64,000 bases of DNA from Pseudomonas iranensis (lineage in GTDB: Bacteria; Pseudomonadota; Gammaproteobacteria; Pseudomonadales; Pseudomonadaceae), in assembly GCF_014268585.2 (NCBI RefSeq), contig NZ_CP077092.1:3720001-3784000 (forward strand). Direction: 5' to 3'. The notes below the pieces were generated by a model. That model searched no databases and was not told the origin of the DNA. It was given only the letters and a program-made list of their open reading frames with translations. This document shows positions 50,401 through 61,832 of the stretch, piece by piece. Each line of letters opens with the position of its first letter. Positions within the stretch are counted from its first letter, which is position 1. The translations under genes were made by a program, and so were the position numbers.

Positions 50401-53400
50401 ATCTCGGCCCTGAATCAGGCTGCCACCGCGCACGTTGCGCGACTCGGCCTGCGCCAGATACAACACCGGCACCAGCACTTTCTGGCCGTCGACGATGCGC
50501 TCTTCCATCCAGACAATGTCGTGGGTCAGCGCAGCGACCTGCGCCGAGGTCAGGCTGACGCCGACAGAGAGGTTCAGTTGGTTTTTGCTGGCGAGAGCGT
50601 TATCCATCAGATAACGAAATTGCTCGTAGTCGTTCTCCAGGCCACCGGCGAGAAAACGCTGGCCGGTCTGGGCCATGACGGCGTCGCTGATCAGCCGCGA
50701 TTCATAGCGACCGTCACCGAGGCGACGCGCCGCTTCGTCGGCGCTGAAGTCGAGCTTGCCGAGCAGGTAGTCGGAGCTCATGAACGCGGTCGTCTGGGTC
50801 AGCTCCGGATTGGTTTCGATCAGATAACGGCTCTGCGGATTCGTGCTTTGCACGAACATGCCGTACGGGCCTTTCGGCAACCGGAAGGTCGAGGAAGCCG
50901 TCGGGTCGACTGCGGCGAACGGCACACCTTTGAAGTCCACCGGTGTGAAGCTGATCTGCTTCACGCCATCGGCGTCGACATGCTCGATACGGGTAACGGA
51001 TCTGGAGGTTTGGGCGACAGCGTCGGTGCTATGTTTGCCCAGGTTGATGTTGATGCCGCCGACCGCGTCAGTCTGGTCGCTGGCCAGAGAACCTGTCAGT
51101 TGACCATAAGTGTTGTCGTATAGCGTGCCGTTCTGGATGCTGTTGGTGACGTCGAGCTTGACCTTGCCGCCGGCCTGCATCACCGCAGCGTAAACGGCGT
51201 TGCCGTTTGCATTCCAGGTGGTGACGTCACTCATCAAAGAGAATCGCGAATCACTGGAGCGACTGATCAGTTCATCGAACCGCGCCTGATCGAAGTTGCC
51301 GGCCGCGGTAGCCGCGTTGAACGCCGGAACATCGACGAACTCCATCTTGTCCCAGAGGCTGTTGTCGATACGCCCAGGGGTGCCCCTTTTCACCACTCGC
51401 GTCCCCGAACGCGACTCCGCGCCCTGGTTCAGCAGGCTGTCAGCCGTCACGGTCAGGTCGCCGTTGGCGGCCAGCAGGCTGTAACGGTTTTCAACCTGGT
51501 TGGCGTGGATGGTGAAGTTCTTGCCTGCCACGAATCGCGCCGCGCGCGAGTCCTTGAGCACCTCGTCGTTGAATTGGGTAGTGATGGTGATGGTGCCGCG
51601 CTTCCAGCCATCACCACCATCGCAGTGCTGACCGCACACCCAGCTCAAACTGCCGGACGACTGACCGGAAGTCAGCTCGAACTCGGCTTTGGCGTTTTCG
51701 AAGGAAACCGCGTTGATGTCGACGTCACCCTCGCCTTCGATGGTGCCCGACAAGTTGCTGAACAACGCCGCGCGCCCGCCATCGACAGCGTCGAAGCTCA
51801 TGTTGCCGCGGCTGTAAATATCGCCGTAATAGTTATTCAGGCTGTTGCCGTGCAGCTTCATCGTGCCGCCGCTGAACAGCAGCGTGTCGGCATCGTTGTA
51901 GAGACCGTTGGCGGCGGTGAATTCGAGATTGCCTTGGGCGCCGAGGGTGCCTTTGTTATTGATCCGTGCCGCCGTCACCGTGAGGTTCTGGTTGGCGATC
52001 AGGCGACCGAGATTGTCCAGTGTGCCGCGCAAGTTCATCACGGTGTCGCCGCCGCTGACCAGTCGCCCGTCCTGCTGGATCACGTCGCTGGCGCTGATCG
52101 TGAGTTTCTGCTGCGCGGAGACTTTGCCGCTGTTGAGCAGATTGCCGCCGAGGGTCAGCGCCAGATCGCCGCCGCTGAGCAATTGTCCGGCATTGTTCAG
52201 GTTGGCCACGTTGAGGCTGAGCGCCGAAGCACTGGCGATCCGCTCGCCAGCATTGAGCGTCAGGTTCTGCGCACTGGTGTAGGTAAGCCCGCCGTTCAGT
52301 TGCCAGGTGCCAACGCCGTTGACCGAGCCGACATCCCATACACCATTGCCCAGCCCGGTGAGACTGCCCTGGTTGTTGGTCAGTTGGCTGACATCCAGAT
52401 CGAAAAGGCCCTGCGCCGCATGGCGCACATTGCCGCTGAAGTTATTGATTTCGGCACCAGACAGCAGCAGGTCCTGACTGCCGATTTCGATCACGCCGCT
52501 CTGGTTGTTCAGATTGCCGAGCAGCTTGATCTGACTCGCAGCGCCACCGAGGGCGCGGAGCTGACCACCGGCGCTGTTATCCAAGCCGCTGGCAGTCAGC
52601 TTGAGGCTGTTCGCCGATTCGATCAGGCCGCCCTGATTGAGGACCTGCCCGACGGCTTCGAGCCCCAGCTGATTACCGCTGATCTCGCCGCTGATGTTGT
52701 CCAGGCTGGCACCAGTGAAGATCACCTGATCCTTGCCGAACATCTTGCCGGCGCGGTTGGTTAGGCGCGTCACGGTCAACGTCACGTCATCGATCAGGCT
52801 GGAAATCAGCCCGGCCTTGCCGCTGGCTGCACTGTTGTCGAGGTCGGCACTGGTGATGCTCACCGAGTCGGCTTGCAGCGTGCCGCCCTGGTTTTGCAAA
52901 TTGCCGTTGTTCAGCGCCAGTTCGGCATGGCTGCCGTTGGCCAGAATCACACCTTGCTGATTGAGCAGTGTTTTGCCAGTAATCTTCAGGCCGTCGCTGC
53001 CAGCGATGATCTGCCCGGCAGCGTTGTTGTTGATCCAGGCGCTATTGATGTCCAGGCGCTTGCCTTGCAGGGTGCCGCCGCGGTTATCCAGCGAGGTCAG
53101 TTGATCAAGGAGTAAGCGCTGTGCGCCAGCATCGACCAGACCGTTGACGTTGCTGAAGACTCCGGCAATGTTGAGGACGACATCGCCGCCATTACCGACG
53201 ATGCCGCCCTTGTCGTTGTTGCCAAGTTGTTTGGCATTGATGTCGATAGCGTTGCCAAGCAGGACACCGGCGCTGTTGTCGACCTCGTCACCGTCGATGT
53301 GCAACTGACCTTCGCTCTGAATCCGGCCCTGTTGATTCAGCAGTTGCGACTGGCTTGGTGCAGTTTGCTTGAAGATCAACCGCGCGCCATCGGCACCTGC

Positions 53401-55772
53401 GGCCAACAACCCGTTGGCACGGTTATCAAGGCTGGCCGCGTGCAACTCCAGGCCGTCGGCGATCATCCGCCCGCCACGGTTGTCGACGTGTCCGTCCTTG
53501 GCCAACACCAGCAATTGCCGGGCGGCGACTACACCGCCACGGTTATCGACCGAGCTGGCACGCAGTTCCACATCGCCTTTGATGGATTGCAGACGGCCCA
53601 ATGCGTTGTTCAAGTGCTGCTGGACGAGGAGCGTCAGTTGCCCGGTTTCGGCACTGAGCGTGCCGTCGTTGTTGCCGATCAGATTGCGCAGGTTTGCGTC
53701 GACGATGCCGCCCAAAAGTTGGCCGCTGGCGTTTTGCAGATCTTGCGCGGTCAGGCTCAGGCGATCGGTCCCCTGGATCAGGCCAAGGCTGTTATCCAGG
53801 TCTGCACTGGAAACCACGCTGTCATCGGACGAAATCGAGCCTTGCGTATTATCCAGCGTGCCGCGACTGGCCACCTCGAGGGTTTTGCCCGTCAGACTTG
53901 CGTTGCGGTTGTTGATGCTCTGCGCAGTGACGGTCAAGCGATCCGAGGCTTGCACCTTGCCGTCGTGGTTGTCGAAATCCTGCATCAGCGTCAGATCAGC
54001 AGCACCGTTTTCCGCGCTGATCACACCCTTGGCGCTGTTATCAAGGCGAGTGGCCGTGACGTGAATGTCGTCGGCAGCCAGCGTCCCAGCCTGATTGAGC
54101 AACTCCCCTCCCGACAGTGCCAGTGTGGTTTTCGCCTGGATCTTGCCCGCGCCGTTAGTCAGACGTTCGCGGGCGACAACCTTGGCCTCACCGTCGCTGG
54201 CGCCGATCAGGCCGCCGCTGTTGTCCAGTTGACGGGCGTCCACGTCGAGGCGACCGGCGATCACTTTGCCGCCGGTGTTTTTTACCTCCTGAGCATTGAG
54301 CTTGAGGCTGCCGCCGGCGATTTCGATACGACCCTGACGGTTGTCGATACTGTCGACCACCAGTGTTGCCGCTTGCCCATCGGCGAAGCGAATCAGGCCG
54401 CTGAGGTTGACGATGGCCGGCGCGCTCACGACCAGACGGGTTTCACCATAAACACGCGCATTTACACCTTGGTTGACCAGGCGCGCCGCGTTCAGAGTGA
54501 GGTCTTGAGCCTGCACGGTACCGTTCTGGTTCTCAAACGTTGCGGCTGCGCTGGCGGCCAGGGTCCGGCTGGCCAACACGCTGCCACTGTTACTTACCGA
54601 AGCACTGTTGATCGACAGATGACCATTGGCGTTGCGGCTGTTGTCTGCGTTTACCCCGGCTTCAATCACACCGGTATTGGTCAGCCTGCCGCCGCTGCTC
54701 AGGCTGACGCTGTCACGGGCAGCGAGGCTTTGGCGATTGATCAGGTCTTCGGCGGTTTGTACGGTGACCTGCGTACCGGCATAAACCGCGCCTTGGGCAT
54801 CGAGACTTTTGGCCTTTACATCGACGGCATTACCCGCCGTGACTTTAGCCAGGGTCAGCTGGCCATTGGCGTCGATCTGGATGTCACCTGCGCTGGCGGC
54901 AAGATCCCCCGCCAGCTTCACACCAACGCCCTGCTCGGTGCCGACCAGTTTGATTGCACCGGCATACATGCCGCCGAGCGCCGAGGAGTCGATGGCCAGT
55001 TGTGGTCTGGCGCTGCCGTCATCGGCACGGGCGGTGGCGTTGAGGGTGTCGGCGTTGACGTCGTTGCGACCGGTGGTGATGTTCAGGTTTTTTGCGTGGA
55101 TCTGTGCATTGATCTGCGCACTGCGGGTAATGATTTCGAAACTGTCGACATTGCTTGCATCAAGACCAACGCCGTCAATCGACACGCTTCCCTGGTCGAC
55201 CTGAAAGCGTTCCAGGCGACCGTTGTCGAGCACCGGTTACCGGTGGTCAGCGTGACACGTGGCGTGTTGATGAAACCGCAACCGTTGCAACTGATGCCGT
55301 AAGGATTGGAAACGATCACCCGTGCCGATTGCCCTGCGACTTCGGTGTAGCCGCGCAACTGGCTCGGGCTGCCGCCATTGACTTCGTTGAGGATGGTTTG
55401 TGCCGCTGCGCCACGCAGGTTCGGGTTGCCGAGAATGATCCCGCCCAGTTGCGTCTGTTGCATGCGGTCGGTGGCGTTGTTGAGGATGACGCCTTGCGCA
55501 CCGACGTTGTAGTCGTGGAACTGGTTATGCGACAGGCCACTGCCATTGGGCGCTGCGATGTTGACGATTGGCACGCCATTGCCGGCGCGATCCAGACTGG
55601 TGCCGGGTGCACTGACAACGATGCCGTCCGCCTGCGCCCACACCGGTTGCCAGAACATGACGTTCGCCAGCAAAAAGGCCAGACCACGCTTGGGCATGCC
55701 GCAGAATTGCTCGCGCTTTTTTACGGCCGCAGAAGGTTGGCTGGCCAGGAAGGCCAGGTGGCGAATGTCCAT
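47422..55772 (-). pseudogene. cdiA: CdiA/FhaB-type contact-dependent inhibition protein with a frameshift in the secretion domain
   Basis: About 2,780 codons. Start at 55772: extended signal peptide (KKREQFCGMPKRGLAFLLAN ... FWQPVWAQA), then the two-partner-secretion domain with NPNL and NPYGI motifs and CNGCGFINTPRVTLTTG. At about 55237 one base is missing: homologues read TTGKPVLD, here the frame changes after TTG and continues as PVLDNGRLERFQVDQGSVSI from 55233 on. A 2,600-codon frame follows: hemagglutinin repeats, a FHA-type region (RDINVVASTAEATGN), DUF637-type pretoxin region (NYLYHREV), and a toxin of ~130 residues with EHDHIPSFAALR and ATAVEVPRDVHIAGPTYGGK, probably an HNH-like nuclease. 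The long open remainder suggests a recent mutation or a sequencing error. Confidence 0.85.
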
Positions 55773-55797
55773 ATCAGAATCTCGAAGCGGGCAAAAA

Positions 55798-57504
55798 TTA
55801 AATGAAGAAATCCAGGCGGAAATAGATCGGCGCTTCGCGCTCGGTCAGCGCGTCCGGTCGTTCCAGGGAATGGGCGAAAGTCACGCTGGCGGCCACATGC
55901 TGACCACGTGCGAACAACTCCAGCGAGTTGCTCGACATGCGTCCGTGCTGATCGCCGTTGTAGCGATCGCCGCGAATTACGCCCTGGTCGTAACCGAGGC
56001 TGGTGCCGTATTCGGCGAACACCGGTTGCAGCCATTCGGCAGTCACCGGGCGGCTCCAGCGCAGGTCGTTGCGCCAGTAGCCACCACTGTCGCCGGACAG
56101 CGATTGATCCTTGTAGCCGCGGATCGACGCCGAGCCGCCGAGGCTGGTGCGCTGTGGGCTGAACAGCACGTCTTCGCTGCGCTGGCCGGTCATCAGGCTG
56201 CTGAAGCTGAAGGACTCACCGAGTAATTTGAATGGCTGCAAATAGCTCAGGGTTGCGCTGTATTTGCGGTAGCGTGCATCCGGTTCGCCGGGGCCGGGAT
56301 CGTGACTGCCCTGCGCATCGAAAGCGCCGATGCCCTCCTGCATGCCAGCGTCGAAGTTGACGAATGCGCTGCCGACACGACGGCCATGGTTGAAGCCGAA
56401 TTGCGCTTCGCTGATGCGATTGCTGCTCAGTTTGAGTTTGCTGTCTTCGATGAAGTTGTTGCTGCGCAGGTAGGAAAGTCCCGCACTGAGGGAGGTCTTG
56501 CTGACCGCGTCGCGATGGATCACGCGCTCGGCGCGCAGTTGATGGTTTTCGCTGTCGCCGGTCTGCTTGAAGTTGTAGCCGTTGGCGGCGATCTGCGAGC
56601 GGTACTCGCTCTGGCTGTAGGTGTAACTGAACGTCCACCAGCCCCACGGCAGGCTGTAATTGAGCATGGCGTTGTTGGAGGTGTGCTGATGATCGGTCAT
56701 CGCATCGTGACCGCCACGCAGGCTCAGTTGGTCGGCCAGACCCAGCGGGCTGTCCCAATCGAACGATGTGCCCCACTGCTGCTCGCCGGTGCTGCGCTGA
56801 CCGTCGTTGCTGCGCGACAGGCCGGCGCGCCAAGGTTTCTGCGGCGTGTTGGTGACGCGCACTTCACTGCCGCCGACATTCTGCCCCGGCGCCAGCTCCA
56901 TTTTGGCCTGGTTGGACGGCAGGCGATTGAGCTGGTCGACCATTTGCTCGATCTCGCGCAGGTTGACCAGTTCACCGCTTTTGCCGGGAAAGGCCATGGC
57001 CAGTTCGCGATCCGAGAGCCGGCTGTTTTCCGCGCCCTTCATGCCTTCGAGCTTGCCTTCGACCACGAGCACTTTCAGGTGCCCGGCGGACAGATCCTGT
57101 TGCGGCAGATACGCGCGACTGGTGACCAGACCTTTTTCGATGTAGTGATCGGTGATGACTTTGAGCAGCTCGTTGAGCTGCGGCACGCCGAGGCATTCGC
57201 CGATATAAGACTTGAGCAGACGCGCCTTTTCACGCTCCGAGAGGCTGTCTGCACCTTTGAGTTCGATGTCCTTGATGGTGAAGCAGCGCGTATCGGCGGG
57301 TGCTGTCGGTTGCGCCGGTTTGGCGTCTTTGCCGGGCAGATCCTTGAGTTCTTCGAGGCGCCGCTGCTGCTCTTCGAGCAAACGGTTCTGACGTTCGCGG
57401 ATCAGGTCGGTTTCACCGGGAGTGGGCGCAGCCCAGGCAGATTCAAGCGGAGAGAGGCAGAGCAGCGCCAGGCACAACCGCGCCGTGAAGGCGGGTGAAA
57501 ACAT
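55798..57504 (-). CDS. cdiB: CdiB/FhaC-type outer-membrane transporter (TpsB)
   Basis: 568 residues with a signal peptide (CLALLCLSPLESAWA). An N-terminal helix and Gln/Glu-rich linker (RERQNRLLEEQQRRLEELKD) plug the pore; POTRA domains follow from about residue 73 (CFTIKDIELKGADSL; GHLKVLVVEGKLEGM), then a 16-strand barrel containing the loop-6 motif GGSASIRGYKDQSL and ending RLDFFI. It exports CdiA across the outer membrane. The stop is 25 bases before the cdiA start, so the two are one operon. The gene appears intact. Confidence 0.94.
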   Translation of the reverse strand: MFSPAFTARLCLALLCLSPLESAWAAPTPGETDLIRERQNRLLEEQQRRLEELKDLPGKDAKPAQPTAPADTRCFTIKDIELKGADSLSEREKARLLKSYIGECLGVPQLNELLKVITDHYIEKGLVTSRAYLPQQDLSAGHLKVLVVEGKLEGMKGAENSRLSDRELAMAFPGKSGELVNLREIEQMVDQLNRLPSNQAKMELAPGQNVGGSEVRVTNTPQKPWRAGLSRSNDGQRSTGEQQWGTSFDWDSPLGLADQLSLRGGHDAMTDHQHTSNNAMLNYSLPWGWWTFSYTYSQSEYRSQIAANGYNFKQTGDSENHQLRAERVIHRDAVSKTSLSAGLSYLRSNNFIEDSKLKLSSNRISEAQFGFNHGRRVGSAFVNFDAGMQEGIGAFDAQGSHDPGPGEPDARYRKYSATLSYLQPFKLLGESFSFSSLMTGQRSEDVLFSPQRTSLGGSASIRGYKDQSLSGDSGGYWRNDLRWSRPVTAEWLQPVFAEYGTSLGYDQGVIRGDRYNGDQHGRMSSNSLELFARGQHVAASVTFAHSLERPDALTEREAPIYFRLDFFI

Positions 57505-57727
57505 GTTCGATCCCTCGACACAAAAAGTGACATCAAAATAGTGGCGCGATATTAGAGGGCCATCATTTTGACGTCAAACTTAAGTTTGTACCGCTCATCG
57601 GGGTTTACCGCGCTTTCATACGGGTGAAACCAGCACCTGCGTACAAGTGGCGGGCGCGTTTTGCGCGGATAGTGGCCGTTGCCCATTCGGCATCTATTCT
57701 TGCCATACACGATCACAAGGAGTTTGC

Positions 57728-58546
57728 ATGAGAACCTTCAAGACCCAAGACGGCACCGAGATCTATTACAAGGACTGGGGCAGCGGCAAGCCCGTGCTGT
57801 TCAGCCACGGCTGGCCGCTGGATGCCGACATGTGGGAATACCAGATGGAATACCTGAGCAGTCGCGGCTACCGCACCATCGCCTTCGACCGCCGTGGTTT
57901 TGGTCGCTCGGAGCAGCCGTGGACCGGCTATGACTACGACACCTTCGCCGATGACATCGCTGGCCTGATCAACCATCTGGACCTGCGCGACGTGACCCTG
58001 GTCGGCTTCTCCATGGGTGGCGGCGACGTCAGCCGCTACATCGCCCGCCACGGCAGCGAGCGCGTTGCCGGTCTGGTATTGCTCGGTGCGGTGACGCCGC
58101 TGTTCGGCAAGAAAGCCGACTTCGCCGACGGCGTCGACAAATCGGTGTTCGACGGCATCAAGGCCGGCCTGCTGAAGGACCGCGCGCAGTTCATCGCCGA
58201 CTTCAACGCGCCGTTCTATGGCACCAATCAGGGCCAGAAAGTCTCTGACGGCGTGCTCACGCAAACCCTGAACATTGCGCTGATGGCATCGCTCAAGGGC
58301 ACCGTCGACTGCGTCACCGCGTTCTCGGAAACAGACTTCCGCCCGGACATGGCCAAGATCGACGTGCCGACCCTGGTGATCCATGGCGACGGCGACCAGA
58401 TCGTGCCGTTCGAAACCACCGGCAAGCAGGCCGCCGCACAAATCAAGGGCGCCGAGTTGAAGGTCTACGCCGGCGCGCCGCACGGGTTTGCCGTGACCCA
58501 TGCGCAGGCGTTGAATGAGGATCTGCTGGCGTTCCTCAACCGGTAA
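57728..58546 (+). CDS. aryl esterase / non-heme haloperoxidase (alpha/beta hydrolase)
   Basis: 272 residues, same length as the P. fluorescens aryl esterase and closely resembling it as I recall: GKPVLFSHGWPLDADMWEYQ, the nucleophile elbow GFSMGGG with Ser95, catalytic Asp in HGDGDQIVPFE near 222 and His in GAPHGFAVTH near 252. Such enzymes hydrolyse aryl esters and lactones and show perhydrolase activity. ATG at 57728 follows AAGGAG. It is monocistronic, ended by the hairpin at 58587. Confidence 0.92.
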   Translation: MRTFKTQDGTEIYYKDWGSGKPVLFSHGWPLDADMWEYQMEYLSSRGYRTIAFDRRGFGRSEQPWTGYDYDTFADDIAGLINHLDLRDVTLVGFSMGGGDVSRYIARHGSERVAGLVLLGAVTPLFGKKADFADGVDKSVFDGIKAGLLKDRAQFIADFNAPFYGTNQGQKVSDGVLTQTLNIALMASLKGTVDCVTAFSETDFRPDMAKIDVPTLVIHGDGDQIVPFETTGKQAAAQIKGAELKVYAGAPHGFAVTHAQALNEDLLAFLNR

Positions 58547-58586
58547 TCCCGCCCGGCAAAAGCCGTAGTCAGATGCTGATGAATTA

Positions 58587-58608
58587 AGGCCCGCGCGATG
58601 CGGGCCTT
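58587..58608 (+). terminator. Rho-independent terminator after the esterase gene
   Basis: GGCCCGC - GCGAT - GCGGGCC stem followed by TTGTGTTTT, 41 bases after the stop. Confidence 0.85.
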
Positions 58609-58661
58609 GTGTTTTGCGCTATGGTATTTTCCTGCGTCCACCACTCGGAGAAGGAAATCCC

Positions 58662-59285
58662 ATGCTGCGAATACTCGGCAAAGCCTCATCGATCAACGTG
58701 CGCAAAGTGCTGTGGACCTGTGCCGAACTGGACGTGCCGTTCGAACGCGAGGACTGGGGGTCGGGCTTCAAGTCGCCGAACACGCCGGAGTTTCTCGCGC
58801 TCAATCCCTGCGCCATGGTGCCGGTGATCCAGGACGGCGGTTTCACATTGTGGGAATCCAACACAATCATTCGTTATCTGGCGACGCGTTACGGCGGCGC
58901 TCACTTGTATCCGGCCGAGTCCATCGCCCGCGCGCGGGTCGATCAGTGGATCGACTGGCAGGCCTCTGAGCTGAATCGCTCTTGGTCGTACCCGCTGATG
59001 GCGCTGGTGCGCACGTCGCCGGATTATCAGGTTCGCGATGCCCTGGCTGCTGGCTGCCGGGACTGGACGCGCAACATGGAAATCCTTGACCGCCAACTGG
59101 AGAAGACTGGCGCTTACGTCAGTGGCGAGCAGTTTTCCCTGGCGGACATTCCGATCGGGCTGTCGGTCAATCGCTGGTTCGAAACGCCGCTCGATCACGG
59201 GGACCTGGCTGCGGTGCGCGCCTATTACGATCGCTTGAATCAGCGCGACGGTTATCGTTTGTACGGGCGCAATGGCACGCCATAA
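58662..59285 (+). CDS. glutathione S-transferase family protein
   Basis: 207 residues. N-terminal thioredoxin-fold domain with [20 protein letters not shown] near residue 8, the cis-proline motif AMVPVIQDG near 53 and the glutathione gamma-glutamyl motif [12 protein letters not shown] near 64; C-terminal helical domain with [13 protein letters not shown] (the N-capping box) near 150. It conjugates or reduces small electrophiles with glutathione. The ATG at 58662 is preceded by GGAGAAGGAAA. No gene around points to a specific substrate. Confidence 0.9.
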   Translation: MLRILGKASSINVRKVLWTCAELDVPFEREDWGSGFKSPNTPEFLALNPCAMVPVIQDGGFTLWESNTIIRYLATRYGGAHLYPAESIARARVDQWIDWQASELNRSWSYPLMALVRTSPDYQVRDALAAGCRDWTRNMEILDRQLEKTGAYVSGEQFSLADIPIGLSVNRWFETPLDHGDLAAVRAYYDRLNQRDGYRLYGRNGTP

Positions 59286-59297
59286 AGATGCGCTCGA

Positions 59298-60182
59298 TCA
59301 GGCTTGCTCACGCACCACGCCCCGCTCTTCAAGCAAACGCACGAACATGCTCAGACTGCGCGACACCGTGCCCCGTCGCCACACCAGCCAGGTAGTCAGA
59401 TAGCGGAAGTCCGCCGTCAGCGGCCAGACACTGACCGTCGCGCTGCCGGGCATGCTTTGCAGCATTTTGCGCGGCATCAGCGCCAGGCCGGCACCGGCAC
59501 TGACGCAGGCGAGCATGCCGTGGTAGGACTCCATTTCGAAGATCTTGCCGGGTACGGCAGCGTCAGTGCTGAACCATTTTTCGAAATGATGCCGGTAGGA
59601 ACAGTTGGAGCGGAAGGCGTAGATATTCTCGCCGTTAACGTCCGCCGCACGTTCGACCGGTGAATGATTGAGCGGCGCGATGATGACCATTTCCTCCTCG
59701 AACGCCGGCACACCTTCCAGAGCCGGATGCAGCACCGGACCGTCGACGAATGCAGCGGCGAGACGCCCGGACAGCACGCCGTCGATCATCGTCCCCGATG
59801 GCCCGGTGGACAGGTCGAGGTCGACCTTCGGGTGCTGCTGGTTGTACGCCGCCAACAGTTCAGGAATACGCACCGCTGCGGTACTTTCCAGCGAGCCCAG
59901 AGGGAACGCGCCTTGAGGTTCTTCCCCTGCCACCGTAGCGCGGGCTTCCTGCACTAGATCGAGAATGCGCCGCGTGTACTCGAGAAAACTCCACCCGGCC
60001 GGCGACAGGCGCAGACGACTTTTCTCACGGATAAACAGATCGACGCCGAGGTCCTGCTCCAGCTGCTTGATCCGTGTAGTCAGGTTCGACGGCACGCGGT
60101 GAATGTGCGTGGCGGCAGCGCTGATGCTGCCGTGCTCGGCCACGGCCTTGAAGATTTCCAGTTGCACCAGATCCACAGTCAT
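59298..60182 (-). CDS. LysR-family regulator (PtrR/YneJ-like), divergent from sad
   Basis: 294 residues. N-terminal helix-turn-helix [20 protein letters not shown] with recognition helix [18 protein letters not shown]-terminal periplasmic-binding-like effector domain from about residue 90. It is divergently placed, 97 bases from a Sad-type dehydrogenase, the same arrangement as E. coli yneJ (ptrR)/sad. It probably controls the dehydrogenase in response to putrescine or GABA breakdown intermediates (by analogy). Start at 60182; longer reading to 60239 is not needed. Confidence 0.92.
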   Translation of the reverse strand: MTVDLVQLEIFKAVAEHGSISAAATHIHRVPSNLTTRIKQLEQDLGVDLFIREKSRLRLSPAGWSFLEYTRRILDLVQEARATVAGEEPQGAFPLGSLESTAAVRIPELLAAYNQQHPKVDLDLSTGPSGTMIDGVLSGRLAAAFVDGPVLHPALEGVPAFEEEMVIIAPLNHSPVERAADVNGENIYAFRSNCSYRHHFEKWFSTDAAVPGKIFEMESYHGMLACVSAGAGLALMPRKMLQSMPGSATVSVWPLTADFRYLTTWLVWRRGTVSRSLSMFVRLLEERGVVREQA

Positions 60183-60279
60183 TCTCCAATCGTGAAAGAA
60201 ACGCTCTGTATTATTCAGTTTCCAGAAAACTAACACCACCCTACTCTAGGCCCATCCGACGAACCTACAGGACAACGTC

Positions 60280-61671
60280 ATGAGCCAGATTTCCAGCCAG
60301 ACCCACGCCATCTCGATCAACCCTGCCACCGGCGAGCAGATCGGGCATTACGCGTTTGAATCCGCCGCTGCCCTTGATGCGGCACTGACTCGCGCTGCCT
60401 TCGCTTTTGGCAAGTGGAAGCGCAAGCCGCTGCAGGATCGTTCGCTCCTTTTGACCGCCCTCGCCGGCGCGCTGTGTGAAACCTCAGAAGCGATGGCAAC
60501 CATGATCACCCGGGAAATGGGCAAGCCGATCGCCCAGGCCCGTGGCGAAATCGAGAAATGCGCCAAGCTCTGCGAGTGGTACGCCGAACACGGCCCGGCC
60601 ATGCTCGACGCTGAGGCGACCCAGGTTGAAGGCGGAAAAGCGCGTATCGAGTATCGTCCGCTGGGGCCGATTCTGGCGGTGATGCCGTGGAACTTCCCGA
60701 TCTGGCAAGTGCTGCGCGGCGCGGTGCCGACGCTGATCGCTGGCAACACTTACGTGCTCAAGCATGCGCCGAACGTGATGGGCAGCGCTTACCTGCTGCG
60801 CGATGCGTTCGTCCGCGCCGGTTTTCCCGATGGCGTGTTTGAGGTGATCAACGTCACCCCGGAAGGCGTTTCCAGCGCCATCGCCGATTCGCGCATCGCC
60901 GCCGTGACGCTGACCGGCAGCGTCCGCGCCGGCATGGCCATCGGTGCTCAGGCCGGTGCGGCATTGAAGAAATGCGTGCTGGAACTCGGCGGCTCCGATC
61001 CGTTCATCGTGCTCAACGATGCTGATCTGGATGAGGCGGTGCACGCGGCGGTGGTCGGTCGTTATCAGAACTCCGGCCAGGTCTGCGCGGCCGCCAAACG
61101 TCTGATCATCGAACAAGGTGTGGTCGAGGAATTCACCCGCAAGTTCGTTGAAGCGACACGTCAGTTGAAGATGGGCGATCCGCTGGAGGCCGAAACCTAT
61201 ATCGGGCCGATGGCGCGCTTCGATCTGCGTGATGAACTCGATCAGCAAGTGCGTGACACGTTGGAGGAAGGCGCGACGCTGCTGCTCGGCGGCAGAAAAG
61301 CCGAGGGCGCCGGCAACTTCTACGAACCGACCGTGCTCGCCGATGTAACCGACCGCATGACCTCGTTCAAGCAAGAACTGTTCGGCCCGGTCGCCTCGAT
61401 CATCATCGCCCGCGATTGCGCGCACGCCGTGGCCCTGGCCAACGACAGCGATTTCGGCCTGACTGCCACGATCTACACCGCCAACGTCGCACTGGCCGAG
61501 CAACTGACCAGCGAACTGGAAACCGGCGGCGTGTTCATCAACGGCTACTCGGCGAGCGATCCGCGCGTGACCTTCGGCGGCGTGAAGAAGAGCGGCTTCG
61601 GTCGTGAGCTGTCGCACTTTGGCGTACGCGAATTCTGCAACGCGCAGACCGTGTGGCTGGATCGTAAATAA
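60280..61671 (+). CDS. sad: succinate-semialdehyde dehydrogenase, Sad-type
   Basis: 463 residues, one more than E. coli Sad (YneI). Aldehyde dehydrogenase motifs: MPWNFPIWQVLRGAVPTLIA near 138, LTGSVRAG near 212, general base Glu235 in LELGGSDP, catalytic Cys269 in GQVCAAAKR, and QELFGPVAS near 366. It oxidises succinate semialdehyde to succinate in 4-aminobutyrate and putrescine breakdown. Divergent LysR gene next to it supports the assignment. The REP doublet at 61689 follows. Confidence 0.92.
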   Translation: MSQISSQTHAISINPATGEQIGHYAFESAAALDAALTRAAFAFGKWKRKPLQDRSLLLTALAGALCETSEAMATMITREMGKPIAQARGEIEKCAKLCEWYAEHGPAMLDAEATQVEGGKARIEYRPLGPILAVMPWNFPIWQVLRGAVPTLIAGNTYVLKHAPNVMGSAYLLRDAFVRAGFPDGVFEVINVTPEGVSSAIADSRIAAVTLTGSVRAGMAIGAQAGAALKKCVLELGGSDPFIVLNDADLDEAVHAAVVGRYQNSGQVCAAAKRLIIEQGVVEEFTRKFVEATRQLKMGDPLEAETYIGPMARFDLRDELDQQVRDTLEEGATLLLGGRKAEGAGNFYEPTVLADVTDRMTSFKQELFGPVASIIIARDCAHAVALANDSDFGLTATIYTANVALAEQLTSELETGGVFINGYSASDPRVTFGGVKKSGFGRELSHFGVREFCNAQTVWLDRK

Positions 61672-61688
61672 GCTTGGTGCTGTAAAAC

Positions 61689-61779
61689 CTGTGGGAGCGA
61701 GCCTGCTCGCGAAAGCGTCCTGTCAGTCACTGCTGCATCGACTGACACACCTCTTCGCGAGCAGGCTCGCTCCCACAGG
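61689..61779 (+). repeat. REP doublet
   Basis: Facing arms CTGTGGGAGCGAGCCTGCTC and GAGCAGGCTCGCTCCCACAG with about 43 bases between, 18 bases after sad. Same family as at 14797 and 26798. Confidence 0.9.
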
Positions 61780-61832
61780 GGCACGGCTGCGCAGATGATT
61801 TGGGGCACGACTCCCACATGCTCTGCTTCGAT

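Noticed and set aside
48379..55302. Long plus-strand open frames (up to 691 codons) opposite cdiA
   Set aside because: They are antisense shadows of the hemagglutinin repeats; composition follows the minus-strand codons and no ribosome sites or domains fit.
55083..55772. Programmed ribosomal frameshifting in cdiA
   Set aside because: The shift site (GGTAACCGG) is not a slippery heptamer and no stimulatory structure is evident; a base loss or sequencing error is simpler.
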